This document shows positions 18,054 through 27,486 of a stretch of 64,000 bases of DNA, one piece after another (the first letter of the stretch is position 1; the number at the start of each line of letters is the position of its first letter). The translations under genes and the position numbers were made by a program. Origin of the DNA: Sphingomonadales bacterium (lineage in GTDB: Bacteria > Pseudomonadota > Alphaproteobacteria > Sphingomonadales > Govanellaceae); assembly GCA_019455285.1 (NCBI GenBank), contig JACFMS010000010.1, positions 25,398 to 89,397 of the forward strand, given 5' to 3'. The notes below the pieces were generated by a model. The model saw only the letters and a list, made by a program, of their open reading frames with translations, was not told the origin of the DNA and searched no databases.

Positions 18054-19994
18054 TCAGGCGTTGAGCGCGGACTTCAAATCGTTGCGCCGCATGGCCCGCA
18101 AGACCTCGGCGACGATCTGCGGCGCATTAAGCCCGGCGATGTCATACATGCGATAGGGCGTATCCTGATCAATGAATACGTCGGGCAGCATCATCGGCCG
18201 CACCTTGAGCCCGGCCTCCAGCAATCCGGTTTTGGCAAGGTAATCGAGCACATGAGCGGCAAAGCCGCCCACCGCGCCCTCCTCCACGGTGAGCAGGATT
18301 TCATGCTCGCGAGCCAGGCGGCTCACCAGGTCTACGTCCAACGGCTTGGCGAACCGGGCGTCGGCCACCGTCACGGAGATGCCGCGCGCCTGCAACTCAT
18401 CCGCCGCCTTAAGACATTCTGCTAACCTTGTGCCAAGGCTCAAGATTGCAACGTTTGTTCCTTCCCGTAAAACCCGCCCTTTACCGATCTCCAGGGGTGT
18501 GCCAAGGGCCGGTAGAGCCACGCCAATCCCTTCGCCCCGGGGATAGCGGAAGGCCGAGGGCCGGTCGTCGATGGCCGCGGCGGTGGCCACCATATGGACC
18601 AATTCCGCCTCATCAGCCGCCGCCATGACGACGAAATCAGGCAAGCTCGCCAGGTAGGTAATATCGAACGCGCCGGCGTGGGTCGGGCCGTCGGCGCCCA
18701 CCAGCCCGGCGCGGTCGATGGCGAAGCGCACCGGCAGGCGCTGGATCGCCACGTCGTGCACCACCTGGTCATAGGCCCGTTGCAAAAAGGTGGAATAGAT
18801 CGCCGCGAACGGCTTCATGCCCTCGGCGGCCAAGCCGGCGGCGAAGGTCACGCCGTGCTGTTCGGCGATGCCGACGTCAAAAAAACGTCTGGGAAATTCG
18901 CTGGCGAACAGGTCAAGCCCGGTGCCCGACGGCATGGCGGCGGTGATGGCGACGATCTTGTCGTCGCGCCGCGCCTCGGCCATCAGCGCCTCGGCAAACA
19001 CCTTGGTGTAGCTGGGAGCGGTGGCTGCCCCCTTGGCCTGCGCCCCGGTCACCACGTCGAACTTGCCGACGCCGTGGAACTTGTCCTCGGCTGCTTCCGC
19101 CGGCGGATAGCCCTTGCCCTTCTTGGTCACCACATGGACCAGGATCGGCCCTCGATCGGCCTTACAGACGTTTTCCAGGACCGGCAACAGGTGATCCAGG
19201 TTATGGCCATCGATGGGGCCAACGTAATAAAAGCCCATCTCCTCAAATAGCGTGCCGCCGGTGGCGAAACCCCGGGCGTATTCCTCGGCCCGCTTGGCGG
19301 TGCGGGTGATGGGCTCGGGCAGGATACTGACGATCTCCTTGGCGACATCGCGCAACCCCAGGTACGAACGTGATGACAGCAACCGCGCCAGATAGGCGCT
19401 CATCGCCCCCACCGGCGGAGCGATGGACATATCATTGTCGTTTAAAATGACGATCAGCCGTGCGCCCAGATGCCCGGCGTTGTTCATCGCCTCATAGGCC
19501 ATGCCGGCGCTCATGGCGCCATCGCCGATGACCGCGATCACCCGCTCGTCGGTGCCGCGCAGGTCATGGGCCACCGCCATGCCCAGGGCCGCCGAGATTG
19601 AGGTCGAGCTGTGGGCGGCGCCGAAGGGGTCATAGGCGCTTTCGGTCCGCTTGGTGAAACCGGAAAGGCCGCCGCCCTGGCGCAAGGTGCGGATACGGCT
19701 CCTGCGGCCGGTGAGGATCTTATGGGGATAGGACTGATGCCCTACGTCCCAAATGAGTTTATCCTTGGGCGTATCGAACACGTAATGGAGGGCGACGGTC
19801 AGCTCAACCACCCCCAGCCCCGCGCCCAAGTGGCCGCCGGTGACCGATACCGCGTCGATCATCTCGGCCCGCACCTCGTCCGCCAGCTCCTGGAGCTGGG
19901 ACGGCTTCAACTTCTTGATGTCGCTGGGGTTATCGACGGTATCGAGAAGCGGCGTCTGAAGGTTTGAACTCAATGGCTCCACCGGGGGGTTCAC
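18054..19994 (-). CDS. dxs: 1-deoxy-D-xylulose-5-phosphate synthase
   Basis: A 646-residue ThDP enzyme that condenses pyruvate and glyceraldehyde 3-phosphate, the first step of the MEP isoprenoid route. Seen motifs are the family N-terminus with [13 protein letters not shown] near residue 55, [10 protein letters not shown] near residue 82, the ThDP motif [16 protein letters not shown] near residues 157-172, the second-domain [10 protein letters not shown], and [15 protein letters not shown] near residue 430. The start is GTG at 19994. ispA lies just upstream on the same strand, so the first enzyme and a prenyl-chain enzyme are produced together. Confidence 0.97.
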   Translation of the reverse strand: MNPPVEPLSSNLQTPLLDTVDNPSDIKKLKPSQLQELADEVRAEMIDAVSVTGGHLGAGLGVVELTVALHYVFDTPKDKLIWDVGHQSYPHKILTGRRSRIRTLRQGGGLSGFTKRTESAYDPFGAAHSSTSISAALGMAVAHDLRGTDERVIAVIGDGAMSAGMAYEAMNNAGHLGARLIVILNDNDMSIAPPVGAMSAYLARLLSSRSYLGLRDVAKEIVSILPEPITRTAKRAEEYARGFATGGTLFEEMGFYYVGPIDGHNLDHLLPVLENVCKADRGPILVHVVTKKGKGYPPAEAAEDKFHGVGKFDVVTGAQAKGAATAPSYTKVFAEALMAEARRDDKIVAITAAMPSGTGLDLFASEFPRRFFDVGIAEQHGVTFAAGLAAEGMKPFAAIYSTFLQRAYDQVVHDVAIQRLPVRFAIDRAGLVGADGPTHAGAFDITYLASLPDFVVMAAADEAELVHMVATAAAIDDRPSAFRYPRGEGIGVALPALGTPLEIGKGRVLREGTNVAILSLGTRLAECLKAADELQARGISVTVADARFAKPLDVDLVSRLAREHEILLTVEEGAVGGFAAHVLDYLAKTGLLEAGLKVRPMMLPDVFIDQDTPYRMYDIAGLNAPQIVAEVLRAMRRNDLKSALNA

Positions 19995-20003
19995 TCGCGC
20001 TGT

Positions 20004-20906
20004 CTATTTATTGCGCTTTATAGCAAATCGGGCAACGTCGCGCAAAAGCTCCGCCGCCGCGCCGAAAACGTCCAGATACTCAATGGCTTGATCGGTCAGG
20101 ATTTCCGCCTGGGTGCGCGCCCGCTCGACCCCGAGGGCGGTGACGAATGTCGCCTTGCCGGCTGCCTGATCCTTGCCGGTATCCTTGCCCAGCGTGGCGG
20201 CATCGCCCTCGATGTCCAATAGATCGTCGGCGATCTGAAACGCCAGTCCCATGTCGCGGGCGTAGCCGCGCAGGGCATGGCGCTTGTCCATCGGCGCACG
20301 ACCCAAAATCGCCCCTGCTTCCACCGAAAAGCCCATCAAGGCCCCGGTTTTCATCTGTTGCAGACGGGTGATGGCGCTCAAATCCATGGCTTCGGTTTCC
20401 GCCACCAGGTCAATCATCTGGCCGCCCACCATGCCATGAAACCCGCTGGCGACGGCCAGCGAGCGCACCAGCTCCAGGCGCACCCGAGGATCGCTGTGGG
20501 TAGCCTCCTCGGCCAGGATTTCAAAGGCATAGGTCAAAAGAGCATCGCCGGCGAGCACCGCCGTTGCCTCGTCAAACACCTTATGGACCGTCGGCTTGCC
20601 GCGCCGGGTATCAGCGTCATCCATGCACGGCAGGTCATCGTGGATGAGGGAATAGGTATGCACGAACTCCACCGCGGCGGCGACCCTGAGCGAACAGTCG
20701 CGCGCGACGCCGAACAGATCGGCGCTCGCCACCACCAGAAATGGCCGCAGACGCTTACCGCCGGCGAGCACGGCGTATTTTACGGCATCGGCAAGCCGGG
20801 CCTCATGACCCTCAGCCACCGGCAGGAGCTTTTCCATCCGCCGCTCCACCAGGCGGGCCACCTCGTTTAACGCCGCCTCAACGCTAACTTTCGTCCCCAC
20901 GGTCAT
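20004..20906 (-). CDS. ispA: Polyprenyl synthetase (farnesyl diphosphate synthase)
   Basis: A 300-residue prenyltransferase. The first aspartate-rich motif D-D-L-P-C-M-D-D lies near residues 92-99, followed by R-R-G-K-P-T-V-H; the second, D-D-L-L-D, lies near residue 233. G-G-K-R-L-R-P near residue 50 and G-Q-M-I-D-L near residue 162 complete the site. An alanine-rich E-F-V-H-T-Y-S-L-I-H segment before the first motif suits short C15 products, so farnesyl diphosphate synthase is likely. It sits between dxs and xseB; its start overlaps the xseB stop by four bases, the conserved xseB-ispA-dxs order. Confidence 0.94.
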   Translation of the reverse strand: MTVGTKVSVEAALNEVARLVERRMEKLLPVAEGHEARLADAVKYAVLAGGKRLRPFLVVASADLFGVARDCSLRVAAAVEFVHTYSLIHDDLPCMDDADTRRGKPTVHKVFDEATAVLAGDALLTYAFEILAEEATHSDPRVRLELVRSLAVASGFHGMVGGQMIDLVAETEAMDLSAITRLQQMKTGALMGFSVEAGAILGRAPMDKRHALRGYARDMGLAFQIADDLLDIEGDAATLGKDTGKDQAAGKATFVTALGVERARTQAEILTDQAIEYLDVFGAAAELLRDVARFAIKRNK

Positions 20907-21151
20907 TCTTCCACGTCAAGCGGCGTGGTTTTGACCCCGGCGCCGGTTTCGGTGATTTTGCGGATGCGCATTTCGGCGTCCTTCAGCTTGGCCTCGCAAA
21001 GCTGACGCAGCTCTGTACCGCGAGTGTAGAGATCAATGGAGGACTCCAGGGAGGCGCTGCCGCTTTCCAACTGGTGGACGATGCTCTCCAGTTCCTTGAG
21101 CGCCTCCTCGAAGGATAGCGCCGTGATCTCCCCCGGCCGTTCCTTGGTCAT
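20903..21151 (-). CDS. xseB: Exodeoxyribonuclease VII small subunit
   Basis: An 82-residue helical protein with the family core S-F-E-E-A-L-K-E-L-E-S-I-V at residues 13-25, then L-E-S-G-S-A-S-L-E-S-S-I-D-L-Y and G-T-E-L-R-Q-L-C-E-A-K-L around residues 30-58. It binds the large XseA subunit, which is not in the window, to form the single-strand-specific exonuclease VII. The length and position ahead of ispA and dxs are standard. Confidence 0.95.
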   Translation of the reverse strand: MTKERPGEITALSFEEALKELESIVHQLESGSASLESSIDLYTRGTELRQLCEAKLKDAEMRIRKITETGAGVKTTPLDVEE

Positions 21152-21164
21152 CGATACAATCCTT

Positions 21165-22091
21165 TCAGCCCGCCATCAGCGCCCCGACATGGGCCGTCAC
21201 CGACCGCCCCAGCGCCGCCAGATCATAGCCGCCTTCCAACATCGAGACGACCCGGCCGCCGCATAATTTGCGGGCGCGGGCGCAAATCTGCCCGGTCACC
21301 CAGGCGTAGTCTTCCTCATGCAAGCGCAAGTTGGCCAACGGGTCATCCTGATGGCCGTCAAAGCCCGCCGATATGAACACAAAGTCGGGAGCGAAGGCAT
21401 CGAGCGCCGGCAGAATGACATCCTCATAGGCGGCCCGGAATAGCGGACCGCCGGAGCCCGGGTCAAGGGGCGCGTTGACGATGACGCCCTTACCCTTGTC
21501 GCGCACACTGCCGGTTCCCGGATAAAGCGGCCACTGGTGGGTCGACGCATAGAAGAAATCGCCATCGCCGGCCGCCACGGTCTGGGTGCCGTTGCCATGG
21601 TGGACATCAAAGTCGATCACCGCCAAACGCTGAAATCCATGGATCGCGCGGGCGTGAAGCGCGGCAACCGCGATGTTATTGAAGAGGCAAAAGCCCATGG
21701 CCTGAGCCGGTTCGGCATGATGGCCGGGCGGGCGGACGGCGCAAAAGGCGTTATCGACCTCCCTCTTGGCCACCGCATCCACCGCCGCGCATCCCGCCCC
21801 AGCGGCCCGAAGCGCCGCCTCCCTTGATCCCGGCGAGACCACGGTATCGGCATCAAGCCGGGCGTAGCCGGCCGTAGGAATGGCGGCCAGCACCTGATCA
21901 ATGTAGGCCGCCGGATGGACCCGCAGCAGGTCGTCCCGCTCGGCCAAGGGCGCTTCGTGATGGATAAGGCCGGCGCAGGCCTCGTCGGCCAGCACTTCCA
22001 TGACGGCGCGCAGGCGTTCGCTGCGCTCGGCATGGCCGGGGCCGGTATCGTGCCGCAAGCAGGCGTTATGGGTAAACAGCGCGGTGGTCAT
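21165..22091 (-). CDS. Histone deacetylase family protein (acetoin utilisation/amidohydrolase type)
   Basis: A 308-residue zinc amidohydrolase of the arginase/deacetylase fold. The motifs are G-P-G-H-A-E-R near residue 18, R-P-P-G-H-H-A-E near residues 124-131 with the catalytic histidine pair, D-F-D-V-H-H-G-N-G-T near 158-167 with zinc ligands, S-A-G-F-D-G-H near 243, and E-G-G-Y-D-L near 292. All metal and catalytic residues are present. Bacterial members remove acetyl groups from polyamines or proteins, or take part in acetoin use; the substrate here is open. It lies 13 bases upstream of xseB and just after the fatty acyl-CoA ligase, all on the minus strand. Confidence 0.9.
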   Translation of the reverse strand: MTTALFTHNACLRHDTGPGHAERSERLRAVMEVLADEACAGLIHHEAPLAERDDLLRVHPAAYIDQVLAAIPTAGYARLDADTVVSPGSREAALRAAGAGCAAVDAVAKREVDNAFCAVRPPGHHAEPAQAMGFCLFNNIAVAALHARAIHGFQRLAVIDFDVHHGNGTQTVAAGDGDFFYASTHQWPLYPGTGSVRDKGKGVIVNAPLDPGSGGPLFRAAYEDVILPALDAFAPDFVFISAGFDGHQDDPLANLRLHEEDYAWVTGQICARARKLCGGRVVSMLEGGYDLAALGRSVTAHVGALMAG

Positions 22092-22095
22092 GATC

Positions 22096-23793
22096 TCAGG
22101 GTACCTTGGCGGCGGCTGGCTGCCGCTTCGCCAACTCCTCGTCCTTCAGCTCCTTCTTCGACAGCTTGCCAACCATGGTCTTGGGCAGCGAGGGGCGGAT
22201 TTCGATCTCCACCGGCATTTCGTGCTTGCCGATGCGGGGGCGCAAGAATTCCTTGATGGTGTCCGCGGTGACGCTGTTATGCCCCGGCTTTAGGGCGACG
22301 AACGCCTTGGGCGCTTCGCCGCGGTAAGCGTCGGGAATGCCGATCACCACCACCTCGGCAACCGAGGGGTGTTCATAGATAGCCTCCTCCACCACGCGGG
22401 GGAACACGTTATAGCCGCTGACCAGGATAAGGTCCTTCTCGCGGTCGACGATATAGGTATAGCCCTCCTCGTCCATGCGCCCCAAGTCGCCGGTCAACAG
22501 CCGGCCGTTGACGATGGTCTCGGCGGTGGCCTCGGGCCGCTTCCAGTAGCCCTTCATCACCTGCGGCCCAACGATGGCGATCTCGCCGACCTCACCCAAG
22601 GGCATTTCCTTCATCGGGTCGTCGCGGTCGACGATCAGGATGTCGGTGGCCGGCATGGGCAGGCCGATGGAGCCTTCCTTGTTTTTCCCACTATAGGGAT
22701 TGCCTGAAGCCACCGGCGAGCATTCGGTCAAGCCGTAGCCTTCAAAGAGCTTGCATCCCGATTCCGCCTCGAACGCCCGCTTTAGTTCCAAGGGCAACGG
22801 CGCGCCGCCGGAGAAGCAGGCCTTCAAGGAACGCAACGCTCCCTCTTTTGCCGCCGGATGATTGAGAAAGGCGCGAAACATGGTCGGCACGCCGGCCATC
22901 AAGGTCGGTTTTCTCCGGGCAATGGCCTTCATCACCTCGTTAAGCTCGAACTTCGGCAGCATAACGATTTCGGCGGCGATCAGGATGCCCATGGTCATCA
23001 CGCCGGTGAGTGCGAAAGCGTGGAAGAACGGCAGCACGCCCAACATTCGCTCGCTGCCCACCCCGGCTTCTGACGTCCACAGCCGCGACTGCACGGCGTT
23101 CACATAGAGATTGGCGTGGGTCAGCATCGCGCCCTTGGGCGTGCCGGTGGTGCCGCCGGTGTATTGCAGCACCGCCACATCTTCCTTGGGATTGACGGCG
23201 ACCGGCGTCGGCTTCTCGCCAAACCGCAAGAGATCACGAAAGCTGGTGTGCTTGTCGTCCCAGGTGACCACCGCGATGTCCTTCGGTCGGACGAGGGGAA
23301 ACAGGAAGTTTTTGGGAAACGGCAGCACGTCGGTCAACGAGCCGACGATCAGGCGCTTCAGGCGGCTTTCCCGCACCACCTGCGCCATCTTGGGGTAGAG
23401 GGCCTCCAGGTCGAGAGTGACCATGAGGTCGGTGTCGGAATCCTCGACTTGGTAGAGAAGCTCACGCTCGGCATAAAGCGGGCTGTAGTTGACCACCGTG
23501 CCGCCGGCCTTCAGCACGCCGAAAAAGGCGATGACGAACTGCGGACAATTGGGCAGGAAAAGGCCGACCTTGGTCCCCTTCGTCACTCCTAAGGCCTGGA
23601 ACCCGGCCGCCGCCTGGTTGACCATCTCGCCGAGCTGGCGGTAGCTGAAGCGCTTGCCCATGAAGTCCATGGCCGGACGATCGGGATAATCGCGCGCCGC
23701 CGCGTCGACCAAATCCCACAACGGCCGCGGCGTGATCTTGACATGCCAATCCACGCCCGCCGGATAATGCGCCAACCACGGCCGCTCGACCAT
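22096..23793 (-). CDS. fadD: Long-chain fatty acid-CoA ligase
   Basis: A 565-residue AMP-forming ligase. The P-loop-like motif Y-T-G-G-T-T-G-T-P-K-G-A lies near residues 213-224, G-Y-G-L-T-E-C-S-P near 349, T-G-D-L-G near 441, and the V-S-G-Y-N-V-F-P-R-V-V-E-E region near 462 matches the acyl-CoA synthetase hinge. The closing K-T-M-V-G-K-L-S-K-K-E-L carries the catalytic lysine. The sequence fits FadD-type enzymes that activate fatty acids for beta-oxidation. It starts the minus-strand group leading into the deacetylase gene, with a four-base gap to that gene. Confidence 0.92.
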   Translation of the reverse strand: MVERPWLAHYPAGVDWHVKITPRPLWDLVDAAARDYPDRPAMDFMGKRFSYRQLGEMVNQAAAGFQALGVTKGTKVGLFLPNCPQFVIAFFGVLKAGGTVVNYSPLYAERELLYQVEDSDTDLMVTLDLEALYPKMAQVVRESRLKRLIVGSLTDVLPFPKNFLFPLVRPKDIAVVTWDDKHTSFRDLLRFGEKPTPVAVNPKEDVAVLQYTGGTTGTPKGAMLTHANLYVNAVQSRLWTSEAGVGSERMLGVLPFFHAFALTGVMTMGILIAAEIVMLPKFELNEVMKAIARRKPTLMAGVPTMFRAFLNHPAAKEGALRSLKACFSGGAPLPLELKRAFEAESGCKLFEGYGLTECSPVASGNPYSGKNKEGSIGLPMPATDILIVDRDDPMKEMPLGEVGEIAIVGPQVMKGYWKRPEATAETIVNGRLLTGDLGRMDEEGYTYIVDREKDLILVSGYNVFPRVVEEAIYEHPSVAEVVVIGIPDAYRGEAPKAFVALKPGHNSVTADTIKEFLRPRIGKHEMPVEIEIRPSLPKTMVGKLSKKELKDEELAKRQPAAAKVP

Positions 23794-23880
23794 CAGAACA
23801 CCTCCCCGCTTACTCCCGAGACGGACAGTCTACCCCGTCTATCCTGGTTTTGCATCCGTGCGATGAAGGAAGTCTCTGTC

Positions 23881-23909
23881 TTGACACCCGATACGTAACA
23901 GGGTACATT
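23881..23909 (+). promoter_or_regulatory. Putative higBA promoter
   Basis: TTGACA (23881-23886) and TACATT (23904-23909) are separated by 17 bases. The start would fall at the higB ATG (23916), so the message is probably leaderless. GTAA (23895-23898) and TTAC (23908-23911) form an inverted repeat over the -10 region and are a plausible HigA operator. Confidence 0.55.
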
Positions 23910-23915
23910 ACCGCC

Positions 23916-24197
23916 ATGATACGGCGGATCAAGCATAAAGGCTTGAAGAAGCTTTACCAGAAGGGGGACGCTTCGGCCTTTAATGCCGATCACGTCAAAC
24001 GCTTGCGTCTGATTTTGCAATGGTTGGACGCTGCCGGAAAACCGGAAGACCTGGATTTACCTGGTTTTGCCTTGCACCAACTGAAAGGCGCACGCAAAGG
24101 CGCGTGGTCCGTCACCGTCGCGGGTCCGTACCGCGTCACCTGGAAGATAGATGACGATGGCGGCTTTATCGAAATTGATTATGAGGACTATCACTGA
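23916..24197 (+). CDS. higB: HigB/RelE-type toxin
   Basis: A 93-residue RelE-fold ribonuclease toxin. Marks of the HigB group are the N-terminal [36 protein letters not shown] near residue 58 and the basic [13 protein letters not shown] strand ending with Y-E-D-Y-H. The family cuts mRNA on the ribosome and is blocked by HigA. The ATG at 23916 is the first codon after a consensus promoter. The gene overlaps higA by one base. Longer in-frame readings upstream run through the promoter and are rejected. Confidence 0.9.
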   Translation: MIRRIKHKGLKKLYQKGDASAFNADHVKRLRLILQWLDAAGKPEDLDLPGFALHQLKGARKGAWSVTVAGPYRVTWKIDDDGGFIEIDYEDYH

Positions 24198-24484
24198 TGA
24201 TGCACAATCCTCCTCACCCCGGTGAAAGCATCCGTGAGTTGTGCCTTGAACCGCTAGACTTAAGCGTGACTGAGGCAGCCAAACACTTAGGCGTTTCGCG
24301 CAAGCACTTTTCAGCGCTGCTCAACGGACACGCGGGTATTTCCCCCGAAATGGCCATTCGGCTTGCCAAGGCATTCGGCGGTTCCGAGGAAGCATGGCTG
24401 CGGCTGCAAATGAACTACGACCTGTCCATTGCTCGCCAACACGCCAATGAAATTCATGTGACACGGCTGCGTAGGGCGGCGTAA
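24197..24484 (+). CDS. higA: HigA family antitoxin (XRE helix-turn-helix)
   Basis: A 95-residue antitoxin with the typical start [11 protein letters not shown], an XRE helix-turn-helix at about residues 25-60 ([21 protein letters not shown]) and [13 protein letters not shown] near residue 65, all diagnostic of HigA. It neutralises HigB and should repress the promoter at 23881-23909. The order toxin-antitoxin is the usual one for higBA. The pair is intact and lies between convergent metabolic genes, next to repeat elements. Confidence 0.92.
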   Translation: MMHNPPHPGESIRELCLEPLDLSVTEAAKHLGVSRKHFSALLNGHAGISPEMAIRLAKAFGGSEEAWLRLQMNYDLSIARQHANEIHVTRLRRAA

Positions 24485-24506
24485 ACAAGCCAATTCTCGG
24501 GAAATT

Positions 24507-24583
24507 GTAGTGTGGGTTAAGCGCAAGCGAACCCACAATCAGGTCATAAAATTCGCGGGTCCGCTGCGCTTGACCCACGCTAC
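24507..24583. repeat. Pair of REP-like palindromes
   Basis: The first unit (24507-24540) has GTGGGTT and AACCCAC arms around AAGCGCAAGCG. The second (24554-24583) is a degenerate copy in opposite orientation, with GCGGGTCC and GACCCACGC. A near-identical copy of the first unit lies at 29873-29907. The doublet fills the space between higA and the convergent MBL gene. Confidence 0.65.
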
Positions 24584-24588
24584 GGGAG

Positions 24589-25620
24589 TCATGAAGAAGG
24601 GACGGAGAACCACCTTACCCCGTCAGCGTCGTCTTCGAATGTCAATTCGCCGCGCTCGCGCAGGTAATGGAGATGTGCGGTGGCTTCGCCCGCCGCCAAC
24701 AAGATCTGCCGGCCCACCACCTCGCGCTTGAAGATGTGCGGCAGGAGATCGATGGCGCGTTGCGGCGTGCGGCACAGCGCGCGCACCGTGTTCAAGCGAT
24801 CCTCGTGCTCGGCGATCAGCGCCTTGGCGCGCACGGCAGCGCCATAAAACGGCAAGCCATGGGCCGGCAGCACCAGCGTGTCATCGGACAGCTGCGCCAT
24901 CTCAGCCAAGCTATCGAGCCACTCCGCCAAGGGATCGGCCTCGGGCTCCATGGCGTGCACGCTGATGTTGGAGGAAATTTTCGGCAATAATTGATCGCCG
25001 GAAATCATCAAGCCGTCGTGCGGCCGAATAAGGCACGCATGTTCCGGCGAATGACCGCGCCCCACCTTCACCTGAAATGTTTGCGCTCCAAGATTCAGCG
25101 TCATGCCATCACGCAAGCGGCAAAACGCAGCGGGCGGCGGCAGGGAAGTATCGGCGAAATGACCATAGCCCGCTTTATCCACCAGCTCCTGCTCGGCCAA
25201 GCTTAGCCCCGTGCGCTTGAAAAACGCCATGATCTCCGGCGGCGCCTTGTCCCAGCGGCCAAGCGTCAAGGAGCGGCCGACGAAATATTCCTCCGCCGTC
25301 ATGTAGAGCGGCGCGTTCAAACGCTCGCACAGCCAACCGGCAAGGCCCATGTGATCGGGATGCATATGGGTAACGATGACGCGGCGCACCGGCTTTTGGC
25401 TGAGCGGTCCGGCCAGCAATTTCTCCCACGCGCGCTGCAAGTTCGGCATTTTAATGCCGGTATCAACCAGCGTCCAGCCGTCGCCTTCGTCGATCGCCCA
25501 TAAATTGATATGATCGAGAATAAACGGTAACGGCATCCTGATCCACAAGATGCTCTCGGCAACCTCCACCGCCTCGCCAACGGCAGGCGGCTGTTGTTCA
25601 TGATACCGGATTTTGCGCAT
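24589..25620 (-). CDS. MBL-fold metallo-hydrolase
   Basis: A 343-residue metallo-beta-lactamase-fold enzyme. T-H-M-H-P-D-H-M-G near residues 84-92 supplies the first metal ligands, H-S-P-E-H near residue 190 and S-G-D-Q near residue 207 the bridging ones, and P-A-H-G-L-P near residue 250 the last. The C-terminal 70 residues form a winged-helix-like tail ending with D-D-A-D-G-V-R-W, as in LACTB2/hydroxyacylglutathione hydrolase-like proteins. It is directly adjacent to the acyl-CoA dehydrogenase gene with no gap, so the two form one unit. A thioester or lactone substrate from fatty-acid breakdown is a reasonable guess from context only. Confidence 0.87.
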   Translation of the reverse strand: MRKIRYHEQQPPAVGEAVEVAESILWIRMPLPFILDHINLWAIDEGDGWTLVDTGIKMPNLQRAWEKLLAGPLSQKPVRRVIVTHMHPDHMGLAGWLCERLNAPLYMTAEEYFVGRSLTLGRWDKAPPEIMAFFKRTGLSLAEQELVDKAGYGHFADTSLPPPAAFCRLRDGMTLNLGAQTFQVKVGRGHSPEHACLIRPHDGLMISGDQLLPKISSNISVHAMEPEADPLAEWLDSLAEMAQLSDDTLVLPAHGLPFYGAAVRAKALIAEHEDRLNTVRALCRTPQRAIDLLPHIFKREVVGRQILLAAGEATAHLHYLRERGELTFEDDADGVRWFSVPSS

Positions 25621-27414
25621 CTATACCGCCAGTTGCTCGACGCTCAGCGCATAAAGCAGCGCATCGCCTTTAACGATTGGCTCCACCAGCGCCACCGCCG
25701 GCGGCAAGAGTTGTTCCACATAGAACCGTGCCACGACGACGCGGGCCTGCAAATACGCGGCATCGCCCTCGCCGTTCGCCAGCATGGCGGTCGCCCGCTT
25801 CGCGCCAAGGCCCAGCAGGTATGCGCCCACCGTCATGGCAAACAAACGCAAATACGGCGTCGCCCCGGCGGCGGCGGCGCGTAAGCTTTGCTCGCGCTCC
25901 GCCATCATCCATGCCGTGGCGCGGCGCAGCGCGGCAAGCGCATGCCCGACGCCATCCGCGATGGCCCCTAAGTCGCCGTCGGGCGGCAGATCATTGACAA
26001 ACGCCTCGATGCGATTAAACAGCGCCTGCCAATGCTCGCCGGCGTCCTGACCGAGCTTGCGGCCGATAAGATCCATGGCCTGGACGCCGTTGGTGCCTTC
26101 ATAGATCGGCGTGATGCGCACATCGCGCAAGGTCTGAGCGACGCCGGTTTCCTCGATAAAGCCCATGCCGCCATGCACCTGGATGGCGAGCGAGGCCGCT
26201 TCCACGCCGACGTCGGAGCCGTAAGCCTTGCTCAACGGCGTCAGCAAATCGGCCAAGCCCTGGTTCCACCACCGCTCTTCCCGATCGGCGGCGTGGTGCG
26301 CCAGATCAATGGCCTTGGCGTTGAGATAGCCAATCGCGCGCACCGCTTCCACCGACGCCTTGATGGTGAGGAGCATACGCCGGACATCAGGATGCTCGAG
26401 GATGGGAGCTTTGGCATCGCTGGCGCCGATGGGCTTGCCCTGCACCCGCTCGCGCGCATAGCCAAGCGCCTGTTGATAGGCAAGCTCGGCCACTCCGAGC
26501 CCCTGCATACCGACGCCGAGCCGGGCCAGGTTCATCATGGTGAACATGCAGCTCATGCCCTTATTTTCCTCGCCGATGAGATAGCCGACGCAGCGGCCAT
26601 TATCGCCATAGGACATGACGCAGGTGGGGCTGGCGTGAATGCCGAGCTTGTGTTCCAGGGACACCGGGCGCAGATCGTTGCGCGCGCCCAGGGAACCATC
26701 CTTGTTGACCAGGAACTTCGGCACCAGAAACAGCGAGATGCCCTTGGTGCCGGCGGGCGCATCGGGCAGACGGGCAAGCACCAGATGAATGATGTTGTCC
26801 GTCATATCGTGGTCGCCGTAGGTGATGAAGATCTTCTGGCCCGAGATGAGGTAAGTGCCGTCGGCCTGGCGCTCGGCCTTGGTGCGGAGCGCGCCGACGT
26901 CGGTGCCGGCCTGCGGCTCGGTCAGGTTCATGGTGCCGGTCCATTCCCCCGAGATGAGCTTGGGCAGGTAGGTCGCCTTCAGCTCGTCGGAGCCATGGGC
27001 AAGGAGCGCTTCCGTGGCGCCATGGTTGAGCATCGGACACAGCCCAAACGCCGTGTTGGCGGAGGCGATCATTTCATTCAAGATGACCCCGAAAATATAC
27101 GGCAGCCCCTGGCCGCCGTAAGCCGGATCGAGGGAGATGCCGTTCCAGCCCCCCTCCACATACTGCCGGTAGGCCTCGGCAAAGCCCTTGGCCGTGCGCA
27201 CCTGGCCATTCTCTATCCGCGCCCCTTCCGCATCCGCCGAGCGGCGCAGGGGGCCTAAGACTTCGGCGGTGAATTTGCCGGCCTCTTCCAGGATGGTGGC
27301 GACGAAATCGCCGCCGGCCTCGGCATAGCCCGGCAGTTTGGTCAGGTCCTCGTAGCCGATGACGTGGTCGAGAACAAAGCGCATATCGCGAACCGGCGCG
27401 ACGTAAGCAGCCAT
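25621..27414 (-). CDS. Acyl-CoA dehydrogenase, long form (DmdC-like)
   Basis: A 597-residue flavoprotein. The FAD-binding motifs M-N-L-T-E-P-Q-A-G-T-D-V-G near residues 160-172 and I-S-G-Q-K-I-F-I-T-Y-G near 192 are normal. Q-V-H-G-G-M-G-F-I-E-E-T-G near residue 420 matches the family C-terminal signature. An extra C-terminal domain of about 110 residues (acyl-CoA dehydrogenase C-terminal type) is present. Enzymes with this layout include the 3-methylmercaptopropionyl-CoA dehydrogenase DmdC and long-chain paralogues. An acyl-CoA ligase of DmdB type lies at 32665, but they are not adjacent. The role in DMSP breakdown is therefore only possible. Confidence 0.88.
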   Translation of the reverse strand: MAAYVAPVRDMRFVLDHVIGYEDLTKLPGYAEAGGDFVATILEEAGKFTAEVLGPLRRSADAEGARIENGQVRTAKGFAEAYRQYVEGGWNGISLDPAYGGQGLPYIFGVILNEMIASANTAFGLCPMLNHGATEALLAHGSDELKATYLPKLISGEWTGTMNLTEPQAGTDVGALRTKAERQADGTYLISGQKIFITYGDHDMTDNIIHLVLARLPDAPAGTKGISLFLVPKFLVNKDGSLGARNDLRPVSLEHKLGIHASPTCVMSYGDNGRCVGYLIGEENKGMSCMFTMMNLARLGVGMQGLGVAELAYQQALGYARERVQGKPIGASDAKAPILEHPDVRRMLLTIKASVEAVRAIGYLNAKAIDLAHHAADREERWWNQGLADLLTPLSKAYGSDVGVEAASLAIQVHGGMGFIEETGVAQTLRDVRITPIYEGTNGVQAMDLIGRKLGQDAGEHWQALFNRIEAFVNDLPPDGDLGAIADGVGHALAALRRATAWMMAEREQSLRAAAAGATPYLRLFAMTVGAYLLGLGAKRATAMLANGEGDAAYLQARVVVARFYVEQLLPPAVALVEPIVKGDALLYALSVEQLAV

Positions 27415-27486
27415 AACACTCCATCTCCATGCTTCTCAGGGGGCCTCAAGAAAGCTATGCATACGGATCAGATAAGGCAAGGATCA

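Noticed and set aside
26032..27258. 408-codon plus-strand frame opposite the acyl-CoA dehydrogenase
   Set aside because: Shadow of a conserved gene in GC-rich DNA; no ribosome site and no family likeness.
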